DNA of 64,000 nucleotides from Paludibacter sp. UBA6032 (GTDB taxonomy: Bacteria > Bacteroidota > Bacteroidia > Bacteroidales > Paludibacteraceae): NCBI GenBank assembly GCA_002427885.1, contig DIZI01000014.1:39416-103415 (forward strand). Reading direction: 5' to 3'. The position numbers and the translations under genes were made by a program. Positions 1 through 8,035 of the stretch are shown here, in pieces (position 1 is the first letter of the stretch; the number at the start of each line of letters is the position of its first letter). The notes beneath the pieces are model-generated. The model was not told where the DNA came from and made no database searches. It saw nothing but the letters and a program-made list of their open reading frames with translations.

Positions 1-568
1 CTGCCCCTGCCCCATCGGCATACAACATACAATCTCTGTCGTGCGGATCGCTGATTCTTGACAAGACTTCGGCACCTATCACCAATATCTTTCGGGCATC
101 ACCCGATTTAATATAGTAATCGGCCTGAATGACGCCCTGCAACCAACCCGGACAGCCAAAAGTCAAATCGTAAGCAATGGTTTCAGGATTTTTAATTTCT
201 AATTTGTGTTTTACCTTGGAAGCCATGGCAGGAACATGATCGGATGCCCGGTTGTCTGCTTTTGTATCACCAAAATTATTCGCAACAATGATATAATCCA
301 ACTCTTCTTTGTCAATGCCGGCAGACTTTATGGCTTCCAGCGCTGCAAAATATGCCATATCGGAGGTCGTCAGATCATCTGAAATATAGCGCCTTTCGGC
401 AATGGTGGTAATCTCGAAAAACTTTGCGGTAATTTCCACGCTTGGTTTTTTTATCTTTTCCCCGTTGGTTTCAAAAAACTCATTTTTGTTGAAATCCTCG
501 TTTTTAACTTGTTTTGAAGGAATGTATTTTCCGGTTCCTGTAATGATACTGTAGATGTTTTTACTCAT
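1..568 (-). CDS. 3-oxoacyl-ACP synthase III (KAS III, FabH-like), 3' end outside window
   Basis: The minus strand reads open from an ATG at 566-568 to the window edge, giving about 189 codons that begin MSKNIYSIITGTGKYIPS. The thiolase-fold KAS III family condenses an acyl-CoA or acyl group with malonyl-ACP, in fatty-acid initiation or in related pigment and lipid pathways. The active-site Cys lies at about residue 139 in the sequence TFGCPGWLQG, and the family block around MLYADGAGA is seen just before the edge. The catalytic His and Asn lie beyond the window, so completeness cannot be judged. A -7 box at 626-633 fits this start. Bacteroidetes often carry several KAS III paralogues, so I do not assign fabH itself. 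Confidence 0.85.
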   Translation of the reverse strand, partial: MSKNIYSIITGTGKYIPSKQVKNEDFNKNEFFETNGEKIKKPSVEITAKFFEITTIAERRYISDDLTTSDMAYFAALEAIKSAGIDKEELDYIIVANNFGDTKADNRASDHVPAMASKVKHKLEIKNPETIAYDLTFGCPGWLQGVIQADYYIKSGDARKILVIGAEVLSRISDPHDRDCMLYADGAGA

Positions 569-625
569 ATTTTATTAATGTTCCGGTGATTATTTAGTCT
601 GATTGACCTTCGTTTTAATTGGCTG

Positions 626-633
626 CAAAGTTA
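626..633 (-). promoter_or_regulatory. Bacteroidetes -7 box for the KAS III gene
   Basis: On the minus strand this reads TAACTTTG, an exact match to the Bacteroidetes -7 consensus TAnnTTTG, about 58 bp upstream of the start codon. No convincing -33 TTTG lies at the usual distance. Confidence 0.5.
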
Positions 634-768
634 AATATAAATTGAACTAAGTGTTTGTTAAAATAGATTAACATATCTTGTCTGCAAATACGCTTAAACT
701 TTGATTTATTTTCAACTCATTAATCAGATACAGACTATTATGATTTTCAGGTATTTATTTTTAATGAT

Positions 769-1272
769 TTAAATCAATTTGCAAATCTGATCCACAACTT
801 CATCAATATCTCCAGAAACCGAATAGGTGGCCTGTTCATAAAAGGGTTCACGTTTGGCAAGTCCTTCGGCAATAAACTGCAGTAATTCTTCGCCCTTACG
901 TTCAGCCAGAAGCGGGCGTTTGTTTGCACGGGAACTTTCCAACCGATCGGTTAATTCTGCGGCTGACAATTTCAAATAAACGGTTGTACCATGGGTATTC
1001 ATAAAACGGATGTTGTCGAAAAAGCAGGGAGCACCTCCGCCGGTGGAGATAACAATATTCTCAAATTCAGCTACTTCATGCAGGCATTTTTGTTCGATCA
1101 GTCTGAATTCACTTTCTCCTTTTTCGGCAAATATCTGTGAAACGGATTTGAATTCTTTTTCTTCTATATGTTTATCCATATCGATAAAGCTAAAGCCCAG
1201 ACGGGCGGCCAGCAATTTACCGATGGTTGTTTTACCCGAACCCATATAACCAATAAGAAAAATTCGTTTCAT
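769..1272 (-). CDS. aroK: Shikimate kinase
   Basis: A 167-residue cytoplasmic kinase that phosphorylates shikimate to shikimate 3-phosphate with ATP, the fifth step of the chorismate pathway. The Walker A loop GYMGSGKT is at residues 8-15, the shikimate-binding Asp in FIDMD at 31-33, Arg57 in GESEFR, the GGG turn at 78-80 and the lid Arg in ANKRP near 119. The length is typical of the family. It stands alone on the minus strand, divergent from the asparaginase gene, about 200 bp before the KAS III gene. A -7 box at 1329-1336 would drive it. Confidence 0.96.
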   Translation of the reverse strand: MKRIFLIGYMGSGKTTIGKLLAARLGFSFIDMDKHIEEKEFKSVSQIFAEKGESEFRLIEQKCLHEVAEFENIVISTGGGAPCFFDNIRFMNTHGTTVYLKLSAAELTDRLESSRANKRPLLAERKGEELLQFIAEGLAKREPFYEQATYSVSGDIDEVVDQICKLI

Positions 1273-1328
1273 ACCTGAAAGGATATTCTAAATTAAATCA
1301 AATACTTAGCTTTTACGTTTGCAAGGCA

Positions 1329-1336
1329 CAAAAATA
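1329..1336 (-). promoter_or_regulatory. -7 box for aroK
   Basis: Minus-strand TATTTTTG matches TAnnTTTG, 57 bp upstream of the aroK start in the divergent aroK/asparaginase intergenic region. Confidence 0.45.
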
Positions 1337-1431
1337 GTCATTAATTTTTATTGAACCCCGGCATATTAAAAAAAACGCAGCAATTGAATTCAAATAATCT
1401 TTTTGCCACCAAAAACATTATTTTTTTACAC

Positions 1432-1439
1432 TATCTTTG
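1432..1439 (+). promoter_or_regulatory. -7 box for the asparaginase gene
   Basis: Plus-strand TATCTTTG is an exact -7 consensus match 18 bp upstream of the ATG at 1458, implying a very short leader. A TTTG at 1402-1405 is about 26 bp upstream, a little far for a -33 element. Confidence 0.5.
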
Positions 1440-1457
1440 CATTAAATTCTATACAAA

Positions 1458-2498
1458 ATGGGAGTTGACAAAGAAACTGCTGTATTATTGATTTTCACCG
1501 GGGGGACTATCAGCATGTCCGAAGACCCGACCAATGGCGCGCTTCGCCCTATCGATTTTGACAGGATACAGGAATTTCTACCTGAACTAAAAAATACCGG
1601 CATTCGCTTAAAAACTATTCCATTCCTGCCACTTATTGATTCTTCGGATGTCCATCCACCTGTTTGGGAAGAAATAGCTACTATTATACAAAAAAATTAT
1701 GACGAATATGATGGTTTTGTCGTTCTGCACGGAACCGACACCATGGCTTATTCGGCATCAGCCTTGAGTTTTATGCTAGAGAACCTTTCGAAGCCGGTTA
1801 TATTTACCGGGGCTCAGTTGCCCATCGGTATGATGCGATCGGACGCGAAGGAAAATCTGCTGACAGCCATTGAAATTGCCACAGCCAAAGAAAACGGACA
1901 AGCCATTGTACCGGAAGTCTGTATCTTTTTTGAAGATACACTTTTCCGTGGTAACCGTACAACCAAGAAGAATGCGGAACATTTCAGTGCCTTCAATTCA
2001 TACAATTATCCGCCCCTGGCCAAAGCAGGAGTTCATATAAAATATTTCCGTTCGTACATACATTATCCGGCTGCAGGAACTAAACTCAGGGTACGCACAC
2101 ATATTGACCAGAACATTGCCATTCTGAAAATATTTCCCGGAATTACCGAACAGACTGTGAATGCCATTCTTCATATACCCGATTTGAAAGCGATCGTGCT
2201 CGAGAGTTTTGGAACCGGCAATGCGCCGCGCAGAGCCTGGTTTTACAATTTGCTGAAAGATGCCACCGAACGGGGCATTCTGATCGTAAATAAAACGCAA
2301 TGCAGCACGGGGTCGGTGGAAATGGGGCGTTATGAAACGAGTATCAATCTGGTGAATGCCGGTATAATGAGTGGATATGATTCCACTACCGAAGCTCTCG
2401 TAACCAAACTGATGTATCTCTTAGGTGAATTTCCCTCACTCGACGATGTAAAACACAAATTGAGCGTGAGTATGTGCGGTGAAATGACTGTAATATAA
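1458..2498 (+). CDS. ansA: L-asparaginase, type I (cytoplasmic)
   Basis: A 346-residue enzyme hydrolysing L-asparagine to aspartate and ammonia. It lacks a signal peptide, as expected for the cytoplasmic type I enzymes. The first catalytic Thr is residue 17 in FTGGTISM, and the second triad is Thr93-Asp94 in HGTDTMAYSA; the substrate-binding DSSDV stretch is at 61-65. The length fits type I enzymes. The start is fixed by a -7 box only 18 bp upstream. The gene ends at a shared bidirectional terminator at 2528-2563, convergent with the GNAT-nitrilase gene. Confidence 0.94.
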   Translation: MGVDKETAVLLIFTGGTISMSEDPTNGALRPIDFDRIQEFLPELKNTGIRLKTIPFLPLIDSSDVHPPVWEEIATIIQKNYDEYDGFVVLHGTDTMAYSASALSFMLENLSKPVIFTGAQLPIGMMRSDAKENLLTAIEIATAKENGQAIVPEVCIFFEDTLFRGNRTTKKNAEHFSAFNSYNYPPLAKAGVHIKYFRSYIHYPAAGTKLRVRTHIDQNIAILKIFPGITEQTVNAILHIPDLKAIVLESFGTGNAPRRAWFYNLLKDATERGILIVNKTQCSTGSVEMGRYETSINLVNAGIMSGYDSTTEALVTKLMYLLGEFPSLDDVKHKLSVSMCGEMTVI

Positions 2499-2527
2499 GC
2501 AGAATCAAAAACAGAGAATATTAAAAA

Positions 2528-2563
2528 GGCCGGTGCAGGATAAAATCTGCACCGGTCTTTTTT
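2528..2563. terminator. Bidirectional intrinsic terminator
   Basis: A 9-bp GC-rich perfect stem (CCGGTGCAG at 2530-2538 with CTGCACCGG at 2547-2555, extended by a G-T and a G-C pair), loop of 8, flanked by an A tract before and a T tract after. It lies between the convergent asparaginase and GNAT-nitrilase genes. Confidence 0.85.
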
Positions 2564-2577
2564 GTAGCATTATTTTC

Positions 2578-4101
2578 TTATCGCCTTTTTAATTCGTACA
2601 GATCAAGTCTTCTTTCTTTGAGATTTCTCACCGAACCCTGATTGTGAAGTTCCCGGATCAGATCCAGATCTACATCGGAAATTAAAATCATTTCGGTATT
2701 CGGTGTTGCTTCCGATTTTATTCCGGTGGTAGGAAAGGCAAAATCACAGGGCGTAAATACCATGGATTGTGCATACTGTATATCCATATTATGCACATTC
2801 GGTAAGTTTCCGACGCTTCCTGCAATGGCCACATAGCATTCGTTTTCGATGGCTCTTGCCTGGGCACAATACCTGACGCGTGAATAACCGTTCTGCGTAT
2901 CCGTCAAAAAAGGAACAAATAAAATATCCATACCATCGTCGGCTAACAATCGGCCCAACTCTGGAAATTCCACGTCGTAACAAATCAGAATTCCTATTTT
3001 ACCACAATCGGTATCGAACGTTTGTATTTTTGAACCTCCCTTCATGCCCCAGGCTTTTTGTTCGTCAGGTGTAATGTGGAGTTTTTCGAATCGCTCCACC
3101 GATCCGTTTCGATTACATAAATACCCGACATTATAAAGGGTATCACCCACCAGTTCGGGCATACTTCCTGTAATGATATTAATGTTGTAGGCTATGGATA
3201 ATTTTGAGAATTCTTTCACGATGGGTGAAGTATAATCGGCAAGTTTCCTCATTGCATCGGCTTCGTTCAATAAATTATATTCTGCCATCAGTGGTGCATT
3301 GAAAAATTCAGGAAACAACGCAAAATCACTTTTATAACCACTTAAGGTATCAACAAAGTATTCTGCCTGTTGCATCAATTCGGTAATGTCTTTATACGGA
3401 CGCATCTGCCATTGTACTAATCCCAACCGGACAATTTTCTTAATATCTTTGGCTGTTATTGAAGGCTTCTCGTAATAGATATTTACCCATTTCAATAAAA
3501 CGGCGTATTCATTGGATGCCGAATCTCCTTCCAGATACCCCTTGAGGACTCTAACCGGATAAAAATCATTGGACAATTGAAAGTTAAGAACCGGGTCCAG
3601 GATTTTCTTGGATTTTACTCTTTCAATATACGTTTTGGGACTCATTTTCCCCTGATACTTATGATAATTGGGAATTCTGCCACCAAATTCAATCCCTTTC
3701 AGGTTGAGTTTTTCGCAAAGTTCCTTTCGGTAATCATATAACCGTCGTCCCAGCCGGAGCCCTCTGAATTCAGGTTTTATAAATATGTCAATACCATATA
3801 AAGTGTCTCCCGATTGACTATGGGTATCAAAAGTAGAATTTCCTGTAATTTCTTTGTATGTATGTTGATCTTCAAACTGCTCGTGGTCGATAATAATGGA
3901 TAAAGCACAACCGGCAATATGTCCGTTTACTTTAATGACGATTTGTCCTTCGGGAAACTTACTCAACAACGTCTGTATTTCGAGTTCTTCCCAGTAGGGA
4001 TTGGGTATGGTTTTATAAGCAATAATCATTGCCTGTTTTAACTCCTGATAATCGTCGATTGTCAGATAAGTAAGTTCGATATTTTTTATTTTTTTTGCCA
4101 T
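2578..4101 (-). CDS. GNAT acetyltransferase-carbon/nitrogen hydrolase fusion protein
   Basis: A 507-residue two-domain protein. Residues about 8-165 form a GNAT N-acetyltransferase domain, with the acetyl-CoA loop around FRGLRLGRRLYDYR (112-125). Residues about 225-500 form a nitrilase-superfamily amidohydrolase with the complete Glu-Lys-Cys triad: Glu265 in FPEFF, Lys340 in FEKLHITP and Cys374 in LICYDVEFPE. This same fusion is widespread in bacteria as an uncharacterised amidohydrolase; substrates are not known to me. It is cytoplasmic by lack of a signal. The region between the domains (170-215) is not assigned. It is monocistronic, minus strand, ending at the shared terminator. Confidence 0.9.
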   Translation of the reverse strand: MAKKIKNIELTYLTIDDYQELKQAMIIAYKTIPNPYWEELEIQTLLSKFPEGQIVIKVNGHIAGCALSIIIDHEQFEDQHTYKEITGNSTFDTHSQSGDTLYGIDIFIKPEFRGLRLGRRLYDYRKELCEKLNLKGIEFGGRIPNYHKYQGKMSPKTYIERVKSKKILDPVLNFQLSNDFYPVRVLKGYLEGDSASNEYAVLLKWVNIYYEKPSITAKDIKKIVRLGLVQWQMRPYKDITELMQQAEYFVDTLSGYKSDFALFPEFFNAPLMAEYNLLNEADAMRKLADYTSPIVKEFSKLSIAYNINIITGSMPELVGDTLYNVGYLCNRNGSVERFEKLHITPDEQKAWGMKGGSKIQTFDTDCGKIGILICYDVEFPELGRLLADDGMDILFVPFLTDTQNGYSRVRYCAQARAIENECYVAIAGSVGNLPNVHNMDIQYAQSMVFTPCDFAFPTTGIKSEATPNTEMILISDVDLDLIRELHNQGSVRNLKERRLDLYELKRR

Positions 4102-4219
4102 AATAAAATTGTAAATTCAATTTCAATAAACGGATATTGCGCCTGTTTCCATTTAAATCGAACCTTACTGAGTGATTCACCACAGCTTAGTAATCTGTAA
4201 ATAAAGCTGTGTATTTCGG

Positions 4220-5113
4220 CTACACATTCCGTTCCAATACAAAGAGAAGATATTTTTTCTCGCTGGCAAATTTTTCAGGATCAATGGAAGCAAGTTCTTT
4301 ATTGACCTTTTTATTAATGGAATCCTTCAGGTCTTGTGTCAGGTAATAAATCCAGGCCTTTTTATATCGCAATTTTTCGAATGCGTAATGAATAACCGGC
4401 TGCAGAAACCTCTTAGCATACATATCTACGAATTTCATGGTGGGCAATGCATTGGCGGTAATATCTTTTTCGTACACGATATTCCATCCAAAATCTTTCG
4501 TCTTTTCTATAAAATCTTCAAGCAAATGTGATGACCTGGAAATTCCATCAGAATGGATTCTAAAGAAATCAACAATAATCCATCTCCCATTTGGAAGAAG
4601 CAGGTTTTCAACATTCATAAATGCCTTATCCAGAGAAATGTATTGCAATGATTCGGAATTGATAATCGTACCAAACTTTTTATTACTGACAAAATCTTCG
4701 AATTTACACTGATGGCTGATTAATTCCGGGTACTTGTTTTTAATGTGAGCAATCTGATTTTTATTCGGCGTTAAAGCTTCTACAGTCAAACCTTTACGTA
4801 GCATAAGTGCCGACAAACCGCCCATTCCACAACCAACATCCAAAACCGGATCCTTTGTGTTTTTGATTTTCTCAATAATATTTTCAGCGTATTTTACCTG
4901 AGCATCTTCCAGTTGTTTAATCGAAATCGTTTCGGGTTCGATATTCACATCTTCAAAATATCCGTAATGAAGCATGTCATTTTTCAGGATTTTTGAATAC
5001 AGGTATAATTCAAGGTCGTAACTTGACTTCTCGTATTTTGAATTTTTTTTCTGATACGACCGGGCCTTTATCAGGCTAATGGGATTAATAAATTTTAGAA
5101 TCGTTTTCTTCAT
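4220..5113 (-). CDS. Class I SAM-dependent methyltransferase
   Basis: A methyltransferase of the cyclopropane-fatty-acid-synthase-like fold. The SAM-binding motif I is VLDVGCGMGG, followed by the helix SALMLRKGL. The acceptor is unknown; similarity to lipid or small-molecule methyltransferases does not settle it. The open frame extends to an ATG at 5158, but an exact -7 promoter box (5145-5152) lies inside that extension, so transcription would start below it. I therefore take the ATG at 5111-5113, giving 297 residues beginning MKKTILKFINPISL. No operon partner is evident. Confidence 0.8.
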   Translation of the reverse strand: MKKTILKFINPISLIKARSYQKKNSKYEKSSYDLELYLYSKILKNDMLHYGYFEDVNIEPETISIKQLEDAQVKYAENIIEKIKNTKDPVLDVGCGMGGLSALMLRKGLTVEALTPNKNQIAHIKNKYPELISHQCKFEDFVSNKKFGTIINSESLQYISLDKAFMNVENLLLPNGRWIIVDFFRIHSDGISRSSHLLEDFIEKTKDFGWNIVYEKDITANALPTMKFVDMYAKRFLQPVIHYAFEKLRYKKAWIYYLTQDLKDSINKKVNKELASIDPEKFASEKKYLLFVLERNV

Positions 5114-5144
5114 TATCAATGGTAATATTAATTGTTTCAGGGAA

Positions 5145-5152
5145 CAAAGATA
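5145..5152 (-). promoter_or_regulatory. -7 box that decides the methyltransferase start
   Basis: Minus-strand TATCTTTG, exact consensus, 32 bp upstream of the ATG at 5113 and overlapping the longer open frame, so the upstream ATG at 5158 would not be in the transcript. Confidence 0.55.
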
Positions 5153-5215
5153 AACCATTTTAGTTATTGCTAAATCTTTTCGTTATAAATATAACATCAG
5201 GTTTTCCCCTGAATT

Positions 5216-5383
5216 CCGATCGTTTTCCTCCCAATGTCGATAAGATTTCCGAAGATTCTTATCGACATCGCCGGGATGTGTATCGCTTTTTCCCTGATGT
5301 TGATTGACATTCTCAAGATGTTGATCAACATCTTCGAAATGTTAGCTCGCATCTTCTGGATGTTGATTGCTTTTTCCTGTTTG
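5216..5383. repeat. Degenerate 21-bp tandem repeat array (8 units)
   Basis: Eight back-to-back units of exactly 21 bp start at 5216, 5237, 5258, 5279, 5300, 5321, 5342 and 5363; a ninth, weaker unit may precede them. The loose consensus is TTGATtGacaTctTCnnGATG. Several units join to make palindromes, for example GATGTTGATCAACATC at 5317-5332. The array ends a few bases beyond the stop codon of the downstream-end gene of the polysaccharide locus (stop at 5389-5391). No start codon or gene context argues for translation. Confidence 0.75.
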
Positions 5384-5388
5384 TTGTC

Positions 5389-7035
5389 TTAATATGTAAA
5401 TCCCAGCTTTGTCAATCCGGATTGTACGTCAGTATTTTGCATAAACAAATTCCACAACAATCCGGTCCGGTAATTTTCAATCATAACCACTATCGGTCCC
5501 TGGTCAATGGCCAGATATGAATCGGCAAACCAGTGTTTATTCAGACAAAATGCATCTTTGAAACCATAATTACCCCAGATTTTGTCGCCAAGCGTATAAT
5601 AAAAGAAATGCAAGGCACGCATGCTTTCCACAGGTGTATAAGGAAAAGAGGATAGTGCAGCTGTTGGAGCAATGACACCGACATCGTTAGTTGGCGATGA
5701 AGCGGTATAGCTATTAGGAATATCGCTGGCTGTCAACCCCCAGCAATTGGGTCCGTAACCATAGTTTCCCCGAGGATTGGCTACGCAATACTGATAATTG
5801 ATTTGTGCATGGGCCGTATTTTGTTGCCAATAGTTGGCATATGTATCCGATAGATGAGTAGGGTTTAAGCCCAAAAATGAGTAATGAGCAAAGAACATGG
5901 GTCCGCCTTTGTCTTCACCAAGCGGGAGCGTAATTCCATAAAAAGTTTTACCGTTTTTCATCGCTCCGTTGTGTGCCCAACCTTCATCGTAAACCGATTT
6001 GGTTATGGAGTGAGTTGGCGATGAGGCTGCCAAAACATAAATAATCAATCCTTCGTTCCAACCGGTAACGGGCATATTCATATCCCAGCCGTAAGTTGGA
6101 GACCAATGCCAGTAGAGTTTTTGTTGTCCGTTTTGCTGAAACCAGTTCCATTCCACGTTTTCCCACAGGGTTTCAATGTTAGCACACATAGCTTTTTCGG
6201 CAGTGTTTCCGTTTTTAAAATAAGACTGAACGGTAAGCAAGCCTTGCATAAAAAATGCTGTTTCTACCAGATCGGCTCCATTGTCTTTTGTGCCAAATGG
6301 AATTACTTTGCCGGTCGTTCCGTTCATCCAGTGCGGGAATGCACCGTGAAATTTATCGGTAGTGGAAAGATTCAGGAAGTTGACAATTTTATTCATGCGG
6401 TCGAGTCCTTCGGCGCGTGTAATAAATCCTCTTTCGATAGCCACGGGAATTCCCATAATGCCAAAACCCGAACCACCTAATGTAACAATATCGCCGGAAT
6501 TGTATCTTTCGCGGGCAAGGCCTGATGTTGGATGGGCGTAATTCCAGAAATAATCAAAAGTCTTTTCCTGAACCAAAGTCAGTAAACTATCGTCGGAAAT
6601 AACGGGGAATTTGGGAGTTGGATCTAATGCAGTAACAAATGAGAATTGATAGGGATCGATGAGTTTCACCCCCAGATTTTCACCGTCAATGATAGATAGT
6701 GTATAAGTTGTGTAATAATTCAGTTTCTTCTTGATTTTGAAAGTCAACCTTTTTGAAGCAGTATCTGATAGTATTGTGTATGAAGAATCAACTCCATTGT
6801 TGATAACAATTTTGGAAGAATTTAATTTGCTTTTATCGATGGGAGATGAAAAATTCAGTTGAAAAACGATTGAATCTATCGGGACTTCATTTATGCTACC
6901 TCCATTGTAAACCCGATTTCCATTAATAGTAGCCAGTTCGATATACGTATTTGTAAGGTTGACAGGTTCATTGGCTGGTTTACAGGAAATAAAAGTAATA
7001 ATTGAAATCAATAAATAGATGAATCGTATGTTCAT
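5389..7035 (-). CDS. GH144-like (glycoamylase-like domain) lipoprotein, probable beta-1,2-glucan hydrolase
   Basis: From the ATG at 7033-7035 the protein has 548 residues and a lipoprotein signal MNIRFIYLLI..FISC with the lipidated Cys at 18; the frame also allows a start 30 bases upstream, which would put unusual residues before the signal. Residues about 25-136 look like a bacterial Ig-like (Big_5) domain, and about 150-540 form the alpha/alpha-barrel glycoamylase-like domain (PF10091), with blocks such as SGLARERYNSGD and DQGPIVVMIENYRTGLLWN that are shared with the second copy at 12610-14202. PF10091 proteins of Bacteroidetes include CAZy GH144, whose characterised members act on beta-1,2-glucan. 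It is the last gene of the locus, 59 bp behind the LamG protein gene and after an internal terminator-like hairpin. Confidence 0.82.
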   Translation of the reverse strand: MNIRFIYLLISIITFISCKPANEPVNLTNTYIELATINGNRVYNGGSINEVPIDSIVFQLNFSSPIDKSKLNSSKIVINNGVDSSYTILSDTASKRLTFKIKKKLNYYTTYTLSIIDGENLGVKLIDPYQFSFVTALDPTPKFPVISDDSLLTLVQEKTFDYFWNYAHPTSGLARERYNSGDIVTLGGSGFGIMGIPVAIERGFITRAEGLDRMNKIVNFLNLSTTDKFHGAFPHWMNGTTGKVIPFGTKDNGADLVETAFFMQGLLTVQSYFKNGNTAEKAMCANIETLWENVEWNWFQQNGQQKLYWHWSPTYGWDMNMPVTGWNEGLIIYVLAASSPTHSITKSVYDEGWAHNGAMKNGKTFYGITLPLGEDKGGPMFFAHYSFLGLNPTHLSDTYANYWQQNTAHAQINYQYCVANPRGNYGYGPNCWGLTASDIPNSYTASSPTNDVGVIAPTAALSSFPYTPVESMRALHFFYYTLGDKIWGNYGFKDAFCLNKHWFADSYLAIDQGPIVVMIENYRTGLLWNLFMQNTDVQSGLTKLGFTY

Positions 7036-7048
7036 GTTCGAAGATAAA

Positions 7049-7080
7049 AAATACAGGGAGAACAAAATTATTCTCCCTGT
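7049..7080 (-). terminator. Intrinsic terminator inside the polysaccharide locus
   Basis: A perfect 10-bp stem (ACAGGGAGAA at 7053-7062 with TTCTCCCTGT at 7071-7080), 8-base loop, followed on the minus strand by a run of Ts. It sits between the LamG gene stop and the last GH144 start, so it may lower expression of that last gene. Confidence 0.65.
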
Positions 7081-7094
7081 AAATATAAAAATAA

Positions 7095-7964
7095 TTAGTT
7101 GATAACGGTAATCTCAGCATCGTATAATGCTTTCACTTCAGCATCTGTCAAAGCTTTATTGTAAATCCGCATTTCGTCAACCATACCAGGAAAGAATTTC
7201 ATCCAATCTTGTCCTGTTCCATCAAGTTGTTGTGGCCATGCACCGATTAACACCTTAGACATATCACTTCCAAAAGTAATTGCACCTAAAGGAGGTTGAA
7301 CTCCACTTACCTCAGGACCAGCGAAACGAACTGATGTTGCAACAGGTAGTCCGTTTGCATATAAAGTTTCAGTAGATGTTGTTTTATTATATGAATAAAC
7401 AATATGTACCCACTTATCTGTAGAGAAAGCCTTGTTTTGAATTCTGATATCCTGACCTTTCCATTCAGTAGCTGAGCTGAAAAGATATCCTTTGATATCC
7501 AGTGAATCAGCATTTGAGTTTCCTTCAAGCATAAATACCAAATTACCCATAAAGCTATCTCCACCATTTAGTCCGAAAATTTTGGCAGCCCCACCAGCAG
7601 AAGGAGTTTTAACCCAAGCGGCAATGGTAAATTCGTTCATCGATTTAAATACATTTGTTGAAGCTAAATCATATTCAAGATAAGCTTCAGTAGTTGCTCC
7701 TTTATAAGCATTACCCCGACGACCTACAACAAATGAACCTGCACCACCAACTTTGTTAAAAGTTATACCTGTTCCAATTTCAATGGATTTTGTTGCTGAT
7801 TCAAATGGAAAATAAGCCACCAAACTGGATGCTGCAACCGTTGAGGGGTTAGTCTTGCCAGCATATGGATCCGGTGTCGGTTCATTTGGTTTACATGAAG
7901 TAAATGTCACACTTGCTAATAAAGCAATTACAGCTATTAAGCTGAGAAAATTTGTTTTTTTCAT
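7095..7964 (-). CDS. LamG/concanavalin A-like jellyroll lipoprotein of the polysaccharide locus
   Basis: A 289-residue protein with a lipoprotein signal ending VTFTSC (Cys24), a Pro-rich spacer (KPNEPTPDP), and a single LamG-type jellyroll over about residues 45-285, including the family-typical end MVDEMRIYNKALTDAEVKALY. No glycosidase active site is recognised. By position directly after SusD, it is probably a surface glycan-binding lipoprotein that helps SusC/SusD to hold the polymer; this is inferred from locus layout. The gene begins 71 bp after the susD-like stop. Confidence 0.82.
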   Translation of the reverse strand: MKKTNFLSLIAVIALLASVTFTSCKPNEPTPDPYAGKTNPSTVAASSLVAYFPFESATKSIEIGTGITFNKVGGAGSFVVGRRGNAYKGATTEAYLEYDLASTNVFKSMNEFTIAAWVKTPSAGGAAKIFGLNGGDSFMGNLVFMLEGNSNADSLDIKGYLFSSATEWKGQDIRIQNKAFSTDKWVHIVYSYNKTTSTETLYANGLPVATSVRFAGPEVSGVQPPLGAITFGSDMSKVLIGAWPQQLDGTGQDWMKFFPGMVDEMRIYNKALTDAEVKALYDAEITVIN

Positions 7965-8035
7965 ACTGTTTGTTTTTAATTAGTCTTAAATTTAATAATT
8001 GATTGTTTTGAAAATAAATAATAGATTAGTTTTTA

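Noticed and set aside
4181..4211. Hairpin CACAGCTT/AAGCTGTG after the methyltransferase gene
   Set aside because: Large loop and no T run; too weak to call a terminator.
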